A stretch of DNA of 64,000 nt. It comes from G025836975 sp040391135. GTDB taxonomy: Bacteria; Pseudomonadota; Gammaproteobacteria; Burkholderiales; Burkholderiaceae_B. Shown here one piece after another: positions 27,274 through 34,293 of the stretch. Position 1 is the first letter of the stretch; each line of letters starts with the position of its first letter. Made by a program: the position numbers and the translations under genes. The notes under the pieces are model-generated. The model was not told where the DNA came from, made no database searches, and saw only the letters and a program-made list of their open reading frames with translations. The DNA is taken from contig JBEBYL010000004.1 of NCBI GenBank assembly GCA_040391135.1, forward strand, positions 1 to 64,000, in the 5' to 3' direction.

Positions 27274-27546
27274 ATGGCACGTATGGTCCAATGTGTGAAA
27301 CTCAAGCGCGAAGCCGAGGGCCTGGATTATCCGCCCTACCCCGGCGATCTGGGCGTGCGCATCTGGCAAAGCATCTCCAAAGAGGCCTGGGCCCAATGGA
27401 TGGATACGCAAACCCGCCTGGTCAACGAAAATCGCCTGAACCTGGCCGATGCGCGTGCCCGGAAGTATCTGGCGCAGCAGATGGAAAGCTTTCTGTTCGA
27501 AGACGCCGATGTCGAAGCGCAGGGCTACGTGCCGCCGTCGGCCTAA
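27274..27546 (+). CDS. yggX: Fe(2+)-trafficking / oxidative damage protection protein
   Basis: A 90-residue YggX-family protein, full length, starting MARMVQCVKL with the single conserved cysteine C7 and the PPYPGDLG motif. YggX protects iron-sulfur clusters from oxidative damage in enterobacteria. It lies downstream of argA on the same strand and is followed by a bidirectional terminator. A second ATG (27283) is possible, but the first matches family N-termini and has an AAAGG site. Confidence 0.95.
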   Translation: MARMVQCVKLKREAEGLDYPPYPGDLGVRIWQSISKEAWAQWMDTQTRLVNENRLNLADARARKYLAQQMESFLFEDADVEAQGYVPPSA

Positions 27547-27567
27547 GCGCCCATTGCCAAAAACACC

Positions 27568-27598
27568 AAGGGCGGCCCCGTCAGGGCCGCCCTTTGCA
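27568..27598. terminator. Bidirectional terminator between yggX and phoU
   Basis: A perfect 11-bp stem (27568-27578 with 27584-27594) closed by a five-base loop CGTCA. On the + strand it starts 22 bases after yggX and is followed by a short T stretch; on the minus strand it follows phoU and leads into GGTGTTTTT. It fits the convergent gene ends. Confidence 0.72.
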
Positions 27599-27615
27599 TT
27601 GAAAAGAGTCCGGCG

Positions 27616-28341
27616 TCAGATCTCGTTTTCTTCTTCCGTTGGTTCGCCGCGCGCCATGCGCTCGGTGTTCTTGATTCCGGTGTGGCGGACGTCGTCGCCG
27701 CGGACCATGTAGATGACGCGCTCGGACATGTTCTTGGCATGGTCGCCGATGCGTTCCAGCGCGCGCGCAATGAAGATCAAGTCGATGGAGTGCGAGATGG
27801 TGCGCGGGTCTTCGATCATGTAAGTAATGATGTGGCGCAGCGAGCCCTTCCATTCTTTGTCGACTTCCTTGTCGTTGCGCACGACTTGCGCCGCATGGAT
27901 GGGATCCAGGCGGGCAAAGGCATCCAGCGAATCGCGGATCATGGCGGTAACGAAATTGGCCATGTGGCGCAGTTCGACAATGGGCTCGTAGCGACTGACC
28001 GACTCATGCAGGCGGCGCGCCATCTTGGCGATTTTCTCGGCCTCGTCGCCGCAACGTTCCATATCCGTCAGCATTTTGGAAATGGACAGCAGCAGGCGCA
28101 GGTCGACCGCCGTGGGCTGATTGCGCGCGATCAGCAGGCTGATGCGTTCGTCGATGTCCACTTCCAGGCGATTGACTTCTTTTTCACGTTCCCGCACCTT
28201 GTCCACGAGACTTAGATCGCCCGTGGCCAGGGCCTCCATGCCGTCTTTGACCATGGACTCGACCAGGCCGCCCATTTGCAGGAACAGCGAACGGGTGGTT
28301 TCCAGGTCGGCGTGGAATTGCTTGTTGGTATGCTCGGACAT
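27616..28341 (-). CDS. phoU: Phosphate signalling protein PhoU
   Basis: A 241-residue PhoU, with two tandem three-helix PhoU domains, each with the metal-binding acidic signature (DMERCGDEAEKIA near residue 100 and ARALERIGDHAKNMSE near 205). It links the Pst phosphate importer to the PhoR kinase and keeps the Pho regulon off when phosphate is ample. Here it is separate from pstSCAB. The start at 28341 (MSEHTNKQFHADLE) is the conserved one; the frame extending to 28476 is not. Confidence 0.94.
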   Translation of the reverse strand: MSEHTNKQFHADLETTRSLFLQMGGLVESMVKDGMEALATGDLSLVDKVREREKEVNRLEVDIDERISLLIARNQPTAVDLRLLLSISKMLTDMERCGDEAEKIAKMARRLHESVSRYEPIVELRHMANFVTAMIRDSLDAFARLDPIHAAQVVRNDKEVDKEWKGSLRHIITYMIEDPRTISHSIDLIFIARALERIGDHAKNMSERVIYMVRGDDVRHTGIKNTERMARGEPTEEENEI

Positions 28342-28487
28342 ATCGGCCTTTGATGATCGCGGAAATGGGTAATGAATAAATAGCGTAGCACTATCGCCGC
28401 CGCTTGTGTAGGACGTGCGGGACGGCACAAGGCCGCGAGCCCGGACGGCCGCTAGCCCGGCTAGCTTACCGTTCAATTATGACGAAA

Positions 28488-29186
28488 TCATGACTCCAGG
28501 TCGTTGACCTGCAGCCTGTCCATCTGGCGCACGCCCTTCTGGGTGGACAACAGCACGATATCGGCGCCCGACAGCGCGAACAGCCCGCAACTGACCACGC
28601 CCGGAATATTGTTGATGGTTTGTTCCAGCTCGGCGGGCGCGTCGATGATCAGGCCGGACACGTCAAGAATTTCGCAGCCGTTGTCGGTGATGAAGCCCTC
28701 GCGCAGGCCGGGCCTGCCGTCCAGGCGCACCAGGCGACGAGCCACGGCTTCGCGGGCCATGGGCACGACCTCGATGGGCAAGGGAAAGCGTCCCAGCGTG
28801 TTCACCAGCTTGGACTCATCGGCGATGCAGATGAAGCGGTCGGCCACCGACGCCACGATTTTTTCGCGCGTAAGCGCGCCGCCGCCGCCCTTGATCATGC
28901 ACAGGTCGTGATCCACTTCGTCGGCGCCGTCCACATACAAGGGCATGGACTCGACCTGATTGAGATCGAAAACGCTTATGCCCAGCGCACTCATGCGCGC
29001 CGAACTGCGCTCGGAACTGGATACCGCGCCCCGGAAGCGGTCTTTGTGGATCGCCAGCGCATCGATGAACAGATCCACGGTGGAGCCCGTGCCCACCCCC
29101 AGGATCGTTTCGGGATTCAGGAAAGGCAGAACGTATTGCACGGCGGCTCGCGCAACATTCTGCTTGAGCTCGTCTTGGGTAAACAT
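28488..29186 (-). CDS. rpiA: Ribose-5-phosphate isomerase A
   Basis: A 232-residue RpiA, which interconverts ribose 5-phosphate and ribulose 5-phosphate in the pentose phosphate pathway. Signatures are the GVGTGSTVD phosphate loop, the catalytic DGADEVD near residue 88 and KGGGGALTREK. The ATG at 29186 has a GGAG ribosome site six bases upstream, so I prefer it over the TTG at 29198. It follows the Spx/ArsC-like gene by 16 bases and is the last gene of the potFGHI transcription unit. Confidence 0.96.
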   Translation of the reverse strand: MFTQDELKQNVARAAVQYVLPFLNPETILGVGTGSTVDLFIDALAIHKDRFRGAVSSSERSSARMSALGISVFDLNQVESMPLYVDGADEVDHDLCMIKGGGGALTREKIVASVADRFICIADESKLVNTLGRFPLPIEVVPMAREAVARRLVRLDGRPGLREGFITDNGCEILDVSGLIIDAPAELEQTINNIPGVVSCGLFALSGADIVLLSTQKGVRQMDRLQVNDLES

Positions 29187-29202
29187 AGTAGGCTCCAATT
29201 TA

Positions 29203-29559
29203 TCAGGCGAAGATCTCGCCGTATTTTTTTTCTGAAAAACCGACGCTCACACGGCCGCCGGAATCTATAGCAACCGGACGCCTGACCAGCGCCGGGTATT
29301 GGGCAATCAGTGCCAGCCACTCATCGTCGGAAGCGGGGGATTTGCGCTCCTGGGGCAGATTGCGCCAGGTCATGGATGCGCGATTCACCAGCTTTTCCCA
29401 GCCTCCCAGCTCGGCCGACCAAGCGCAAAGCAGCGCCGGGGCCACCGGCTTGTCGCGGTAATCGGTGAAATCGAAAGCGATGCCCTGCTGTTCCAGCCAG
29501 CGCATGGCCTTGACGCAAGTGCTGCAATTTTTCAAGCCATAAAGCTGCACAGTATCCAT
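29203..29559 (-). CDS. Spx/MgsR/ArsC-family thioredoxin-fold protein
   Basis: A 118-residue ArsC-fold protein with the redox motif CSTC (residues 12-15) after a short strand (QLYGLKNC) and the conserved RRPVAI segment near residue 95. It resembles YffB and the Spx/MgsR group; the pattern lacks features that would make it a clear arsenate reductase, so glutathione-dependent reductase or an unknown role is likely. I use the ATG at 29559 because an AGGA site lies five bases upstream; the ATG at 29565 has none in position. It sits between potI and rpiA with gaps of 9 and 16 bases. Confidence 0.82.
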   Translation of the reverse strand: MDTVQLYGLKNCSTCVKAMRWLEQQGIAFDFTDYRDKPVAPALLCAWSAELGGWEKLVNRASMTWRNLPQERKSPASDDEWLALIAQYPALVRRPVAIDSGGRVSVGFSEKKYGEIFA

Positions 29560-29568
29560 TTCCATCCT

Positions 29569-30372
29569 TTACGAGATTTCCTTGCGCCGCTGCATGCGGT
29601 TGGCCACCACCACGAAAATGCCGACGATCAGCATGAACAGGGTGGCCAGCGCATTGATCTCCGGCTTCAGCCCCAGCCGGACGCGCGAAAAGACTTCCAG
29701 CGGCAAGGTAGTGTAGCCCGGTCCCGACAGGAAAGAGGCAATCACGACATCGTCCAGCGACAAGGTGAACGCCAATAGCCAGGCGGCCATCAGGGCCGGC
29801 AGGATGAGCGGCAGCGTAATGACGAAAAACACCTTCAGCGGCGTCGCGCCCAGATCAAGGGCGGCCTCTTCCAGGGATCGGTCGAGTTCCCGTATGCGCG
29901 ACTGGATGATGACCGCCACATAGGCCATGCACAGCGTCACATGGCCCACCCATATCGTGAATATGCCGTTGCCGGCCGGCCATCCGAACAACTGGCTGAC
30001 TTCGACGAACATCAGCAGCAGCGATATTCCCAGCACGACCTCGGGCATGACCAGCGGCGCGCTGACCATGCCTATGTAGAGGGCGAATCCGCGAAAGCGC
30101 CCCATGCGGGCCAGCACATAGCCGGCCCAGGTGCCGATGGCCACCGCCGCCGTTGCGGTCAGCGCGGCAATCAGCAGCGACAGGCGAGCCGCGCTGAGCA
30201 AGGCCTGGTCGTTGAAAAGCTCGGCATACCACTTGAACGAAAAGCCGGTCCATGAACTCATCATGGCCGAGTCGTTGAACGAGAACGCCATGAGGCACAG
30301 TATGGGTATGTACAGAAAGGCATACCCCACGGTCAGGACGATGGCGCGCAGCACGGGATCGGGCCGGGTCAT
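29569..30372 (-). CDS. potI: Putrescine ABC transporter permease PotI
   Basis: A 267-residue inner-membrane permease with six helices and the ABC EAA loop (EEAALDLGATPLKVFFVITLPL, about residues 170-191 in part). It is the second permease of a putrescine/polyamine importer of the PotFGHI type. Its start overlaps the stop of potH (ATGA), a coupling repeated along the operon. Confidence 0.92.
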   Translation of the reverse strand: MTRPDPVLRAIVLTVGYAFLYIPILCLMAFSFNDSAMMSSWTGFSFKWYAELFNDQALLSAARLSLLIAALTATAAVAIGTWAGYVLARMGRFRGFALYIGMVSAPLVMPEVVLGISLLLMFVEVSQLFGWPAGNGIFTIWVGHVTLCMAYVAVIIQSRIRELDRSLEEAALDLGATPLKVFFVITLPLILPALMAAWLLAFTLSLDDVVIASFLSGPGYTTLPLEVFSRVRLGLKPEINALATLFMLIVGIFVVVANRMQRRKEIS

Positions 30373-31286
30373 TGTGTTTTTCCTTGTTGCCGCTCCAGTT
30401 GCCGGACCTGGTTGTACTGGAAAATGACCAGAGGAACCAGCAGCATCAGGACCATGACGCAGGTGACCGCCGCCGCCATGGGCCAGTCGGCATTATTGAA
30501 GAACTCCGTCCACATCACGCGGCCCATCATCAGTGTGTTCGCCCCGCCCAGCATCTCCGGAATCACGTACTCGCCCACCGACGGGATGAACACCAGCATG
30601 CTGCCGGCAATGACGCCCGGCATGGACAAGGGCAGCGTGACGCTGAAGAAGGCGCGCCAGGGACGGGCGCCCAGGTCGTAGGCGGCCTCCAGAAGGCGCA
30701 GGTCGAACTTGACCAAAGTGGCATACAGCGGCAGCACGAAGAACGGCAAGTAGGCATAGACCAGGCCGATATACACCGCCAGGTCGGTGCGATAGATTTC
30801 CAGCGGTTCGGAAATCAGCCCCATCCATTGCAGCAGGTTGTTCAGCAGGCCATCGTTGCGCAGGATTCCCACCCAGGCATAGACCCGCAGCAGCAGCGAG
30901 GTCCAGAACGGCAATATCACGCCCAGTAACAGCAGGTTGCGCACCGAGGGGTGCGAACGTGCGATGTAATAGGCCATGGGATAGCCGATCAGCCCGCAAC
31001 ACAAGGTGGTGACGGCCGCCATCTTGATCGAATTCAGGTAGGTGGCGATGTACAGGCTGTCGGTGAATAAAAGCGCGTAGCCCCGCAGGCTGAGGGCCAG
31101 CGTCACCGTCTGGTCTTTCAGCTCGGCCAGCGGCGTGTACGGCGGAATCCCGAACTTCAAGTCGGCGAAGCTGATTTTCAGCACCAGCAGAAAAGGCAAG
31201 AGCAGGAAAAGGGCCAGCCACAAGAACGGGGGCCCGATCGACAACCATCGCCGAACCGGCAGGCCGCTCCACAAGATCTTCTTCAT
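30369..31286 (-). CDS. potH: Putrescine ABC transporter permease PotH
   Basis: A 305-residue permease with a long first helix (residues 13-37), further membrane segments and the EAA motif EAAYDLGARPWRAFF near residue 205. The start at 31286 (MKKILWSGLP) overlaps the potG stop as ATGA; the longer frame lies inside potG. It pairs with PotI to form the membrane channel. Confidence 0.92.
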   Translation of the reverse strand: MKKILWSGLPVRRWLSIGPPFLWLALFLLLPFLLVLKISFADLKFGIPPYTPLAELKDQTVTLALSLRGYALLFTDSLYIATYLNSIKMAAVTTLCCGLIGYPMAYYIARSHPSVRNLLLLGVILPFWTSLLLRVYAWVGILRNDGLLNNLLQWMGLISEPLEIYRTDLAVYIGLVYAYLPFFVLPLYATLVKFDLRLLEAAYDLGARPWRAFFSVTLPLSMPGVIAGSMLVFIPSVGEYVIPEMLGGANTLMMGRVMWTEFFNNADWPMAAAVTCVMVLMLLVPLVIFQYNQVRQLERQQGKTQ

Positions 31287-32413
31287 GACGGCAGCACGGT
31301 GGCGCTGTCGTTGGACCAGGCGACATACACCTCGTCGTCCAGGCCGGGCGCATCGGCTTGCGCCAGCATCATGCTGGGCACATTGGCCTCGATGACCTGC
31401 CCCGCATCCAGCCTTACCTGGTAGCGCGCATAGCTGCCCATCCAGGCGACGTGGCTGACCATGCCATGGCCCCAGTTCGATTCCGCCTCGGGCTGCTCGC
31501 GCAGCACGCGGATGTTCTCGGGCCGTATGGAGACATGCACCTCCATGCCCAGCGGCTCGCTGACGCCGTGGTTGACGTACAGGGGCCGGGTGAGATCGCT
31601 GCTTTCGATCAGCACATGGTCGGGTTCGTCGACGACGATGGTGCCCGTGAACAAATTGGTCGATCCGATGAAGCCCGCCACGAAGCGCGAATTGGGAAAG
31701 GCGTAGACATCGTGCGGCGTGCCGCATTGAACGATCTGCCCTTCCGTCATGACCGCCAGCCGGTGGGCCATGGTCATGGCCTCTTCCTGGTCGTGGGTGA
31801 CCATGATGCAGGTCACGCCGACCTGCTCCAGTATCTTGGCCAGTTCGATCTGGGTTTTCTGGCGTATCTGCTTGTCCAGGGCCGACATGGGCTCGTCCAG
31901 CAGGAGCAGCTTGGGGCGCTTGACCAGGCTGCGCGCCAGGGCGACGCGCTGCTGCTGCCCGCCCGACAATTGATGCGGCTTGCGGCGGGCAAAGCCGGCC
32001 ATCTGCACCAGGTCCAGCGCTTCGAATACGCGTTCATGGATCTCGTTGCGCGGCACGCCCTCTTGCTTGAGGCCGAAGGCCACATTGGCCTCGACCGTCA
32101 TGTGCGGAAAAAGGGCATAGGATTGGAACATCATGTTCACCGGCCGGCGGTACGGCGGCAAGGCGGTGATGTCCTCGTTATCCAGGTAGATGCGGCCCGA
32201 GGTCACTTCCTCGAAGCCGGCCAGCATGCGCAGCAAGGTCGACTTGCCGCAGCCGGAGCTGCCCAGCAGGGCAAAGACCTCGTGCCGGCGCACCGACAGA
32301 TTGACAGACTGCACGGCAACCGTGTCGCCGAAGATCTTCACGACCTCCTCGACACGGACGAATTCATCGGCATCGCCGGACCACGACGGCGCAGCGGATC
32401 GGTTGTCCAGCAT
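31283..32413 (-). CDS. potG: Putrescine ABC transporter ATP-binding protein PotG
   Basis: A 376-residue ATPase, the same length as known PotG. Walker A GSSGCGKST is near residue 52, Q-loop QSYALFPHM, signature LSGGQQQRVAL near 145, Walker B LLLLDEPMSALD near 165, H-loop MVTHDQEEA, then a C-terminal TOBE domain (VSIRPENIRV) that couples to transport. The start at 32413 lies five bases after the potF stop. The transporter imports putrescine at the expense of ATP. Confidence 0.94.
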   Translation of the reverse strand: MLDNRSAAPSWSGDADEFVRVEEVVKIFGDTVAVQSVNLSVRRHEVFALLGSSGCGKSTLLRMLAGFEEVTSGRIYLDNEDITALPPYRRPVNMMFQSYALFPHMTVEANVAFGLKQEGVPRNEIHERVFEALDLVQMAGFARRKPHQLSGGQQQRVALARSLVKRPKLLLLDEPMSALDKQIRQKTQIELAKILEQVGVTCIMVTHDQEEAMTMAHRLAVMTEGQIVQCGTPHDVYAFPNSRFVAGFIGSTNLFTGTIVVDEPDHVLIESSDLTRPLYVNHGVSEPLGMEVHVSIRPENIRVLREQPEAESNWGHGMVSHVAWMGSYARYQVRLDAGQVIEANVPSMMLAQADAPGLDDEVYVAWSNDSATVLPS

Positions 32414-32418
32414 GGCGT

Positions 32419-33516
32419 CTATCGTCCCGACTTGAGTTCTGCCCACATCCGCGTCTGCAGGCGTTGCGCGGCCAGGGGCTGCGGCTTGATCACGAACAAG
32501 GTCTTGGCCACGTCCGCCGGCGGATAGATCATGGGGTTGTCGGCCACTTCCTTGACAACGTGCTTGCGCGCCTCTTTGTTGGCGTTGGGATAGAACATGA
32601 CGTTGGTGATGGCGGCATGCACCTCGGGCGTCTCGATGTAGTTGATGAAGGCCAGGGCCTCGTCGACGTGCGCGGCATCCTTGGGTATGGCCATGGTGTC
32701 GAACCAGGCCGGGGCTCCGCCCTGCGGAATGTAGTAATCGATCTTGTAGGACTTGCCCGCCTCGCGGGCGCGATGGGCGGCAATCATGACGTCGCCCGAA
32801 TAGCCGTACACCATGCACAAGTCGCCGGCGGCCAGTTCGTCGATATAGCCCGAGGAGCTGAATTGCCGGATATACGGACGTATGGTTTTAAGCAGTTGCA
32901 GCGCCTGCTTGTAATCGTCGGCATTGCTGCTGTTGGGATCCTTGCCCAGATAATGCAGGACGGCGGGAAACACCTGGGCGGCTTCATCGAGCACCGAGAT
33001 GCCGCAGGCCTTCAGCTTCTCGGCGTTCTCCGGCTTGAAAAGCATGTCCCAGCTGCCCAGCGGCGCATCGTCGCCCATGATCTCGCGGACCTTGGTCACG
33101 TTATAGCCCAGGCCGTTGGTGCCGTAGCCCCACGGCACCAGATACTGGTTGCCCGGATCAACCATGGCGACGATATCCATGATGTCCTGGTCCAGGTACT
33201 TCCAATTGGGGATCTTGGATTTGTCCAGCTTCTGAAACAGGCCGCCCTCGATCTGGCGCGCGGCGTAGTGCGTGGACGGCACGACCACGTCGTAGCCCGA
33301 CTTCCCGGTCAGCAATTTGGCCTGCAAGGTGTCGTTGCTGTCGTAGACGTCGTAGCGCGCCTTGATGCCGGTGGCCTTCTCGAAGCCGGATATCGTGTCA
33401 GGGGCGGTGTATTCGGCCCAGTTATAGATGTTCACGACCTTGTCCTGCGCCCAGGCCAAGGGTGAAGCAGCCAGGGCCGCCATTAGAAGCAGTCTTTTTA
33501 CCGTGCCGAATTTCAT
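32419..33516 (-). CDS. potF: Putrescine-binding periplasmic protein PotF
   Basis: A 365-residue solute-binding protein with a signal peptide cleaved after AWA at residue 23. The mature start KVVNIYNWAEYTAPDT, the GYDVVVPSTHYAARQ segment and VPWGYGTNGLGYN are hallmark PotF/PotD sequences that shape the polyamine site. The ATG at 33516 has a strong GGGGGAG ribosome site; the longer start at 33549 does not. It leads the potFGHI operon, 60 bases after the Kdo kinase gene. PotF is usually putrescine-specific, but spermidine cannot be excluded. Confidence 0.94.
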   Translation of the reverse strand: MKFGTVKRLLLMAALAASPLAWAQDKVVNIYNWAEYTAPDTISGFEKATGIKARYDVYDSNDTLQAKLLTGKSGYDVVVPSTHYAARQIEGGLFQKLDKSKIPNWKYLDQDIMDIVAMVDPGNQYLVPWGYGTNGLGYNVTKVREIMGDDAPLGSWDMLFKPENAEKLKACGISVLDEAAQVFPAVLHYLGKDPNSSNADDYKQALQLLKTIRPYIRQFSSSGYIDELAAGDLCMVYGYSGDVMIAAHRAREAGKSYKIDYYIPQGGAPAWFDTMAIPKDAAHVDEALAFINYIETPEVHAAITNVMFYPNANKEARKHVVKEVADNPMIYPPADVAKTLFVIKPQPLAAQRLQTRMWAELKSGR

Positions 33517-33576
33517 CGCGAGCTCCCCCGACAATTGCAAAAACGTCAAAAGGCGTGATGATAAAGCTTTTTCCCG

Positions 33577-34293
33577 CTAAATGTGTGCTTTTGCGCCTGC
33601 AAGCAAGCGGTAGTCGCGGGCCAGTTGCTCCCACCACTCCAGACCGCGGCCGCCGGCCACTTTGACCAGCGAGCGGCGCAGGCGCAAAAGATTGGCGTGC
33701 CTGCGCTCCGCCGAAAGGACCCGCCTGTAGCCTTTGTCAAAGTCGATGAGCCAGGCCTTGCCCTGCCCGTCAAGCAGAATATTGTAGGCATTCAGGTCGG
33801 CATGCCAGACACCGGCCTCGTGCATGGCGAAGATCGCCATGGCCACCACCGCCGTGCGGCCCGTGTCAAGCATGCTGGCCAAAGGCTGGACGCCGGCAAT
33901 CCGCTGCACCAGGATGGCGGCGCGATAAGTCAGGCCGTGGCGCCAATACGCCGCGGCCAGGGGCCTGGGCACCGGCAGGCCGCTGTCGTACATAAAACGC
34001 AGCAACTCGAATTCGGCGAAGGAGCGCGTGCTGTCGGCGCCGCGCCAAACATAGCGGTCGACACTGACCTTGGCCATCAGGCCGCCGCGCCGGTAGCGGC
34101 GCAGCACGCCCTGGCCGAACTCACCCTGGACGAACCAGGCCGCCTGGCGGCCGCCTTCCGAGACGGGAACCGCAGCCAGCGCCGCCGAGGCCGGATCGAA
34201 CAGAAACTGTCCCGGATCCTGGAGGCTCACGGCATCGTAGAGCATGGCGCCATCCGGAAAATCCAGAGCTCGCGGTTCCACAGGGACGTTCAT
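33577..34293 (-). CDS. kdkA: 3-deoxy-D-manno-octulosonic acid (Kdo) kinase
   Basis: A 238-residue small-molecule kinase of the KdkA/WaaP group that phosphorylates Kdo (O4) in LPS of bacteria with a single Kdo residue, using ATP on the cytoplasmic face. Kinase motifs are visible: H164-x-D166-L-N168 with N171 as catalytic/Mg loop and D184-F-D186 as the second metal site. The RGGLMAKVSVDRYVW segment is typical of KdkA. The start at 34293 overlaps the stop of the FtsX-type permease gene (ATGA). It supports a Bordetella-like, phosphorylated-Kdo inner core. Confidence 0.9.
   Translation of the reverse strand: MNVPVEPRALDFPDGAMLYDAVSLQDPGQFLFDPASAALAAVPVSEGGRQAAWFVQGEFGQGVLRRYRRGGLMAKVSVDRYVWRGADSTRSFAEFELLRFMYDSGLPVPRPLAAAYWRHGLTYRAAILVQRIAGVQPLASMLDTGRTAVVAMAIFAMHEAGVWHADLNAYNILLDGQGKAWLIDFDKGYRRVLSAERRHANLLRLRRSLVKVAGGRGLEWWEQLARDYRLLAGAKAHI

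Noticed and set aside
28451..28465. Short hairpin GCTAGC-CCG-GCTAGC after rpiA
   Set aside because: Well formed but no T tract follows on the minus strand, so terminator function is unsupported.
29203..29559. Calling the CSTC protein an arsenate reductase
   Set aside because: No arsenic resistance genes are nearby and the sequence fits the broader Spx/YffB group, so only the fold is claimed.
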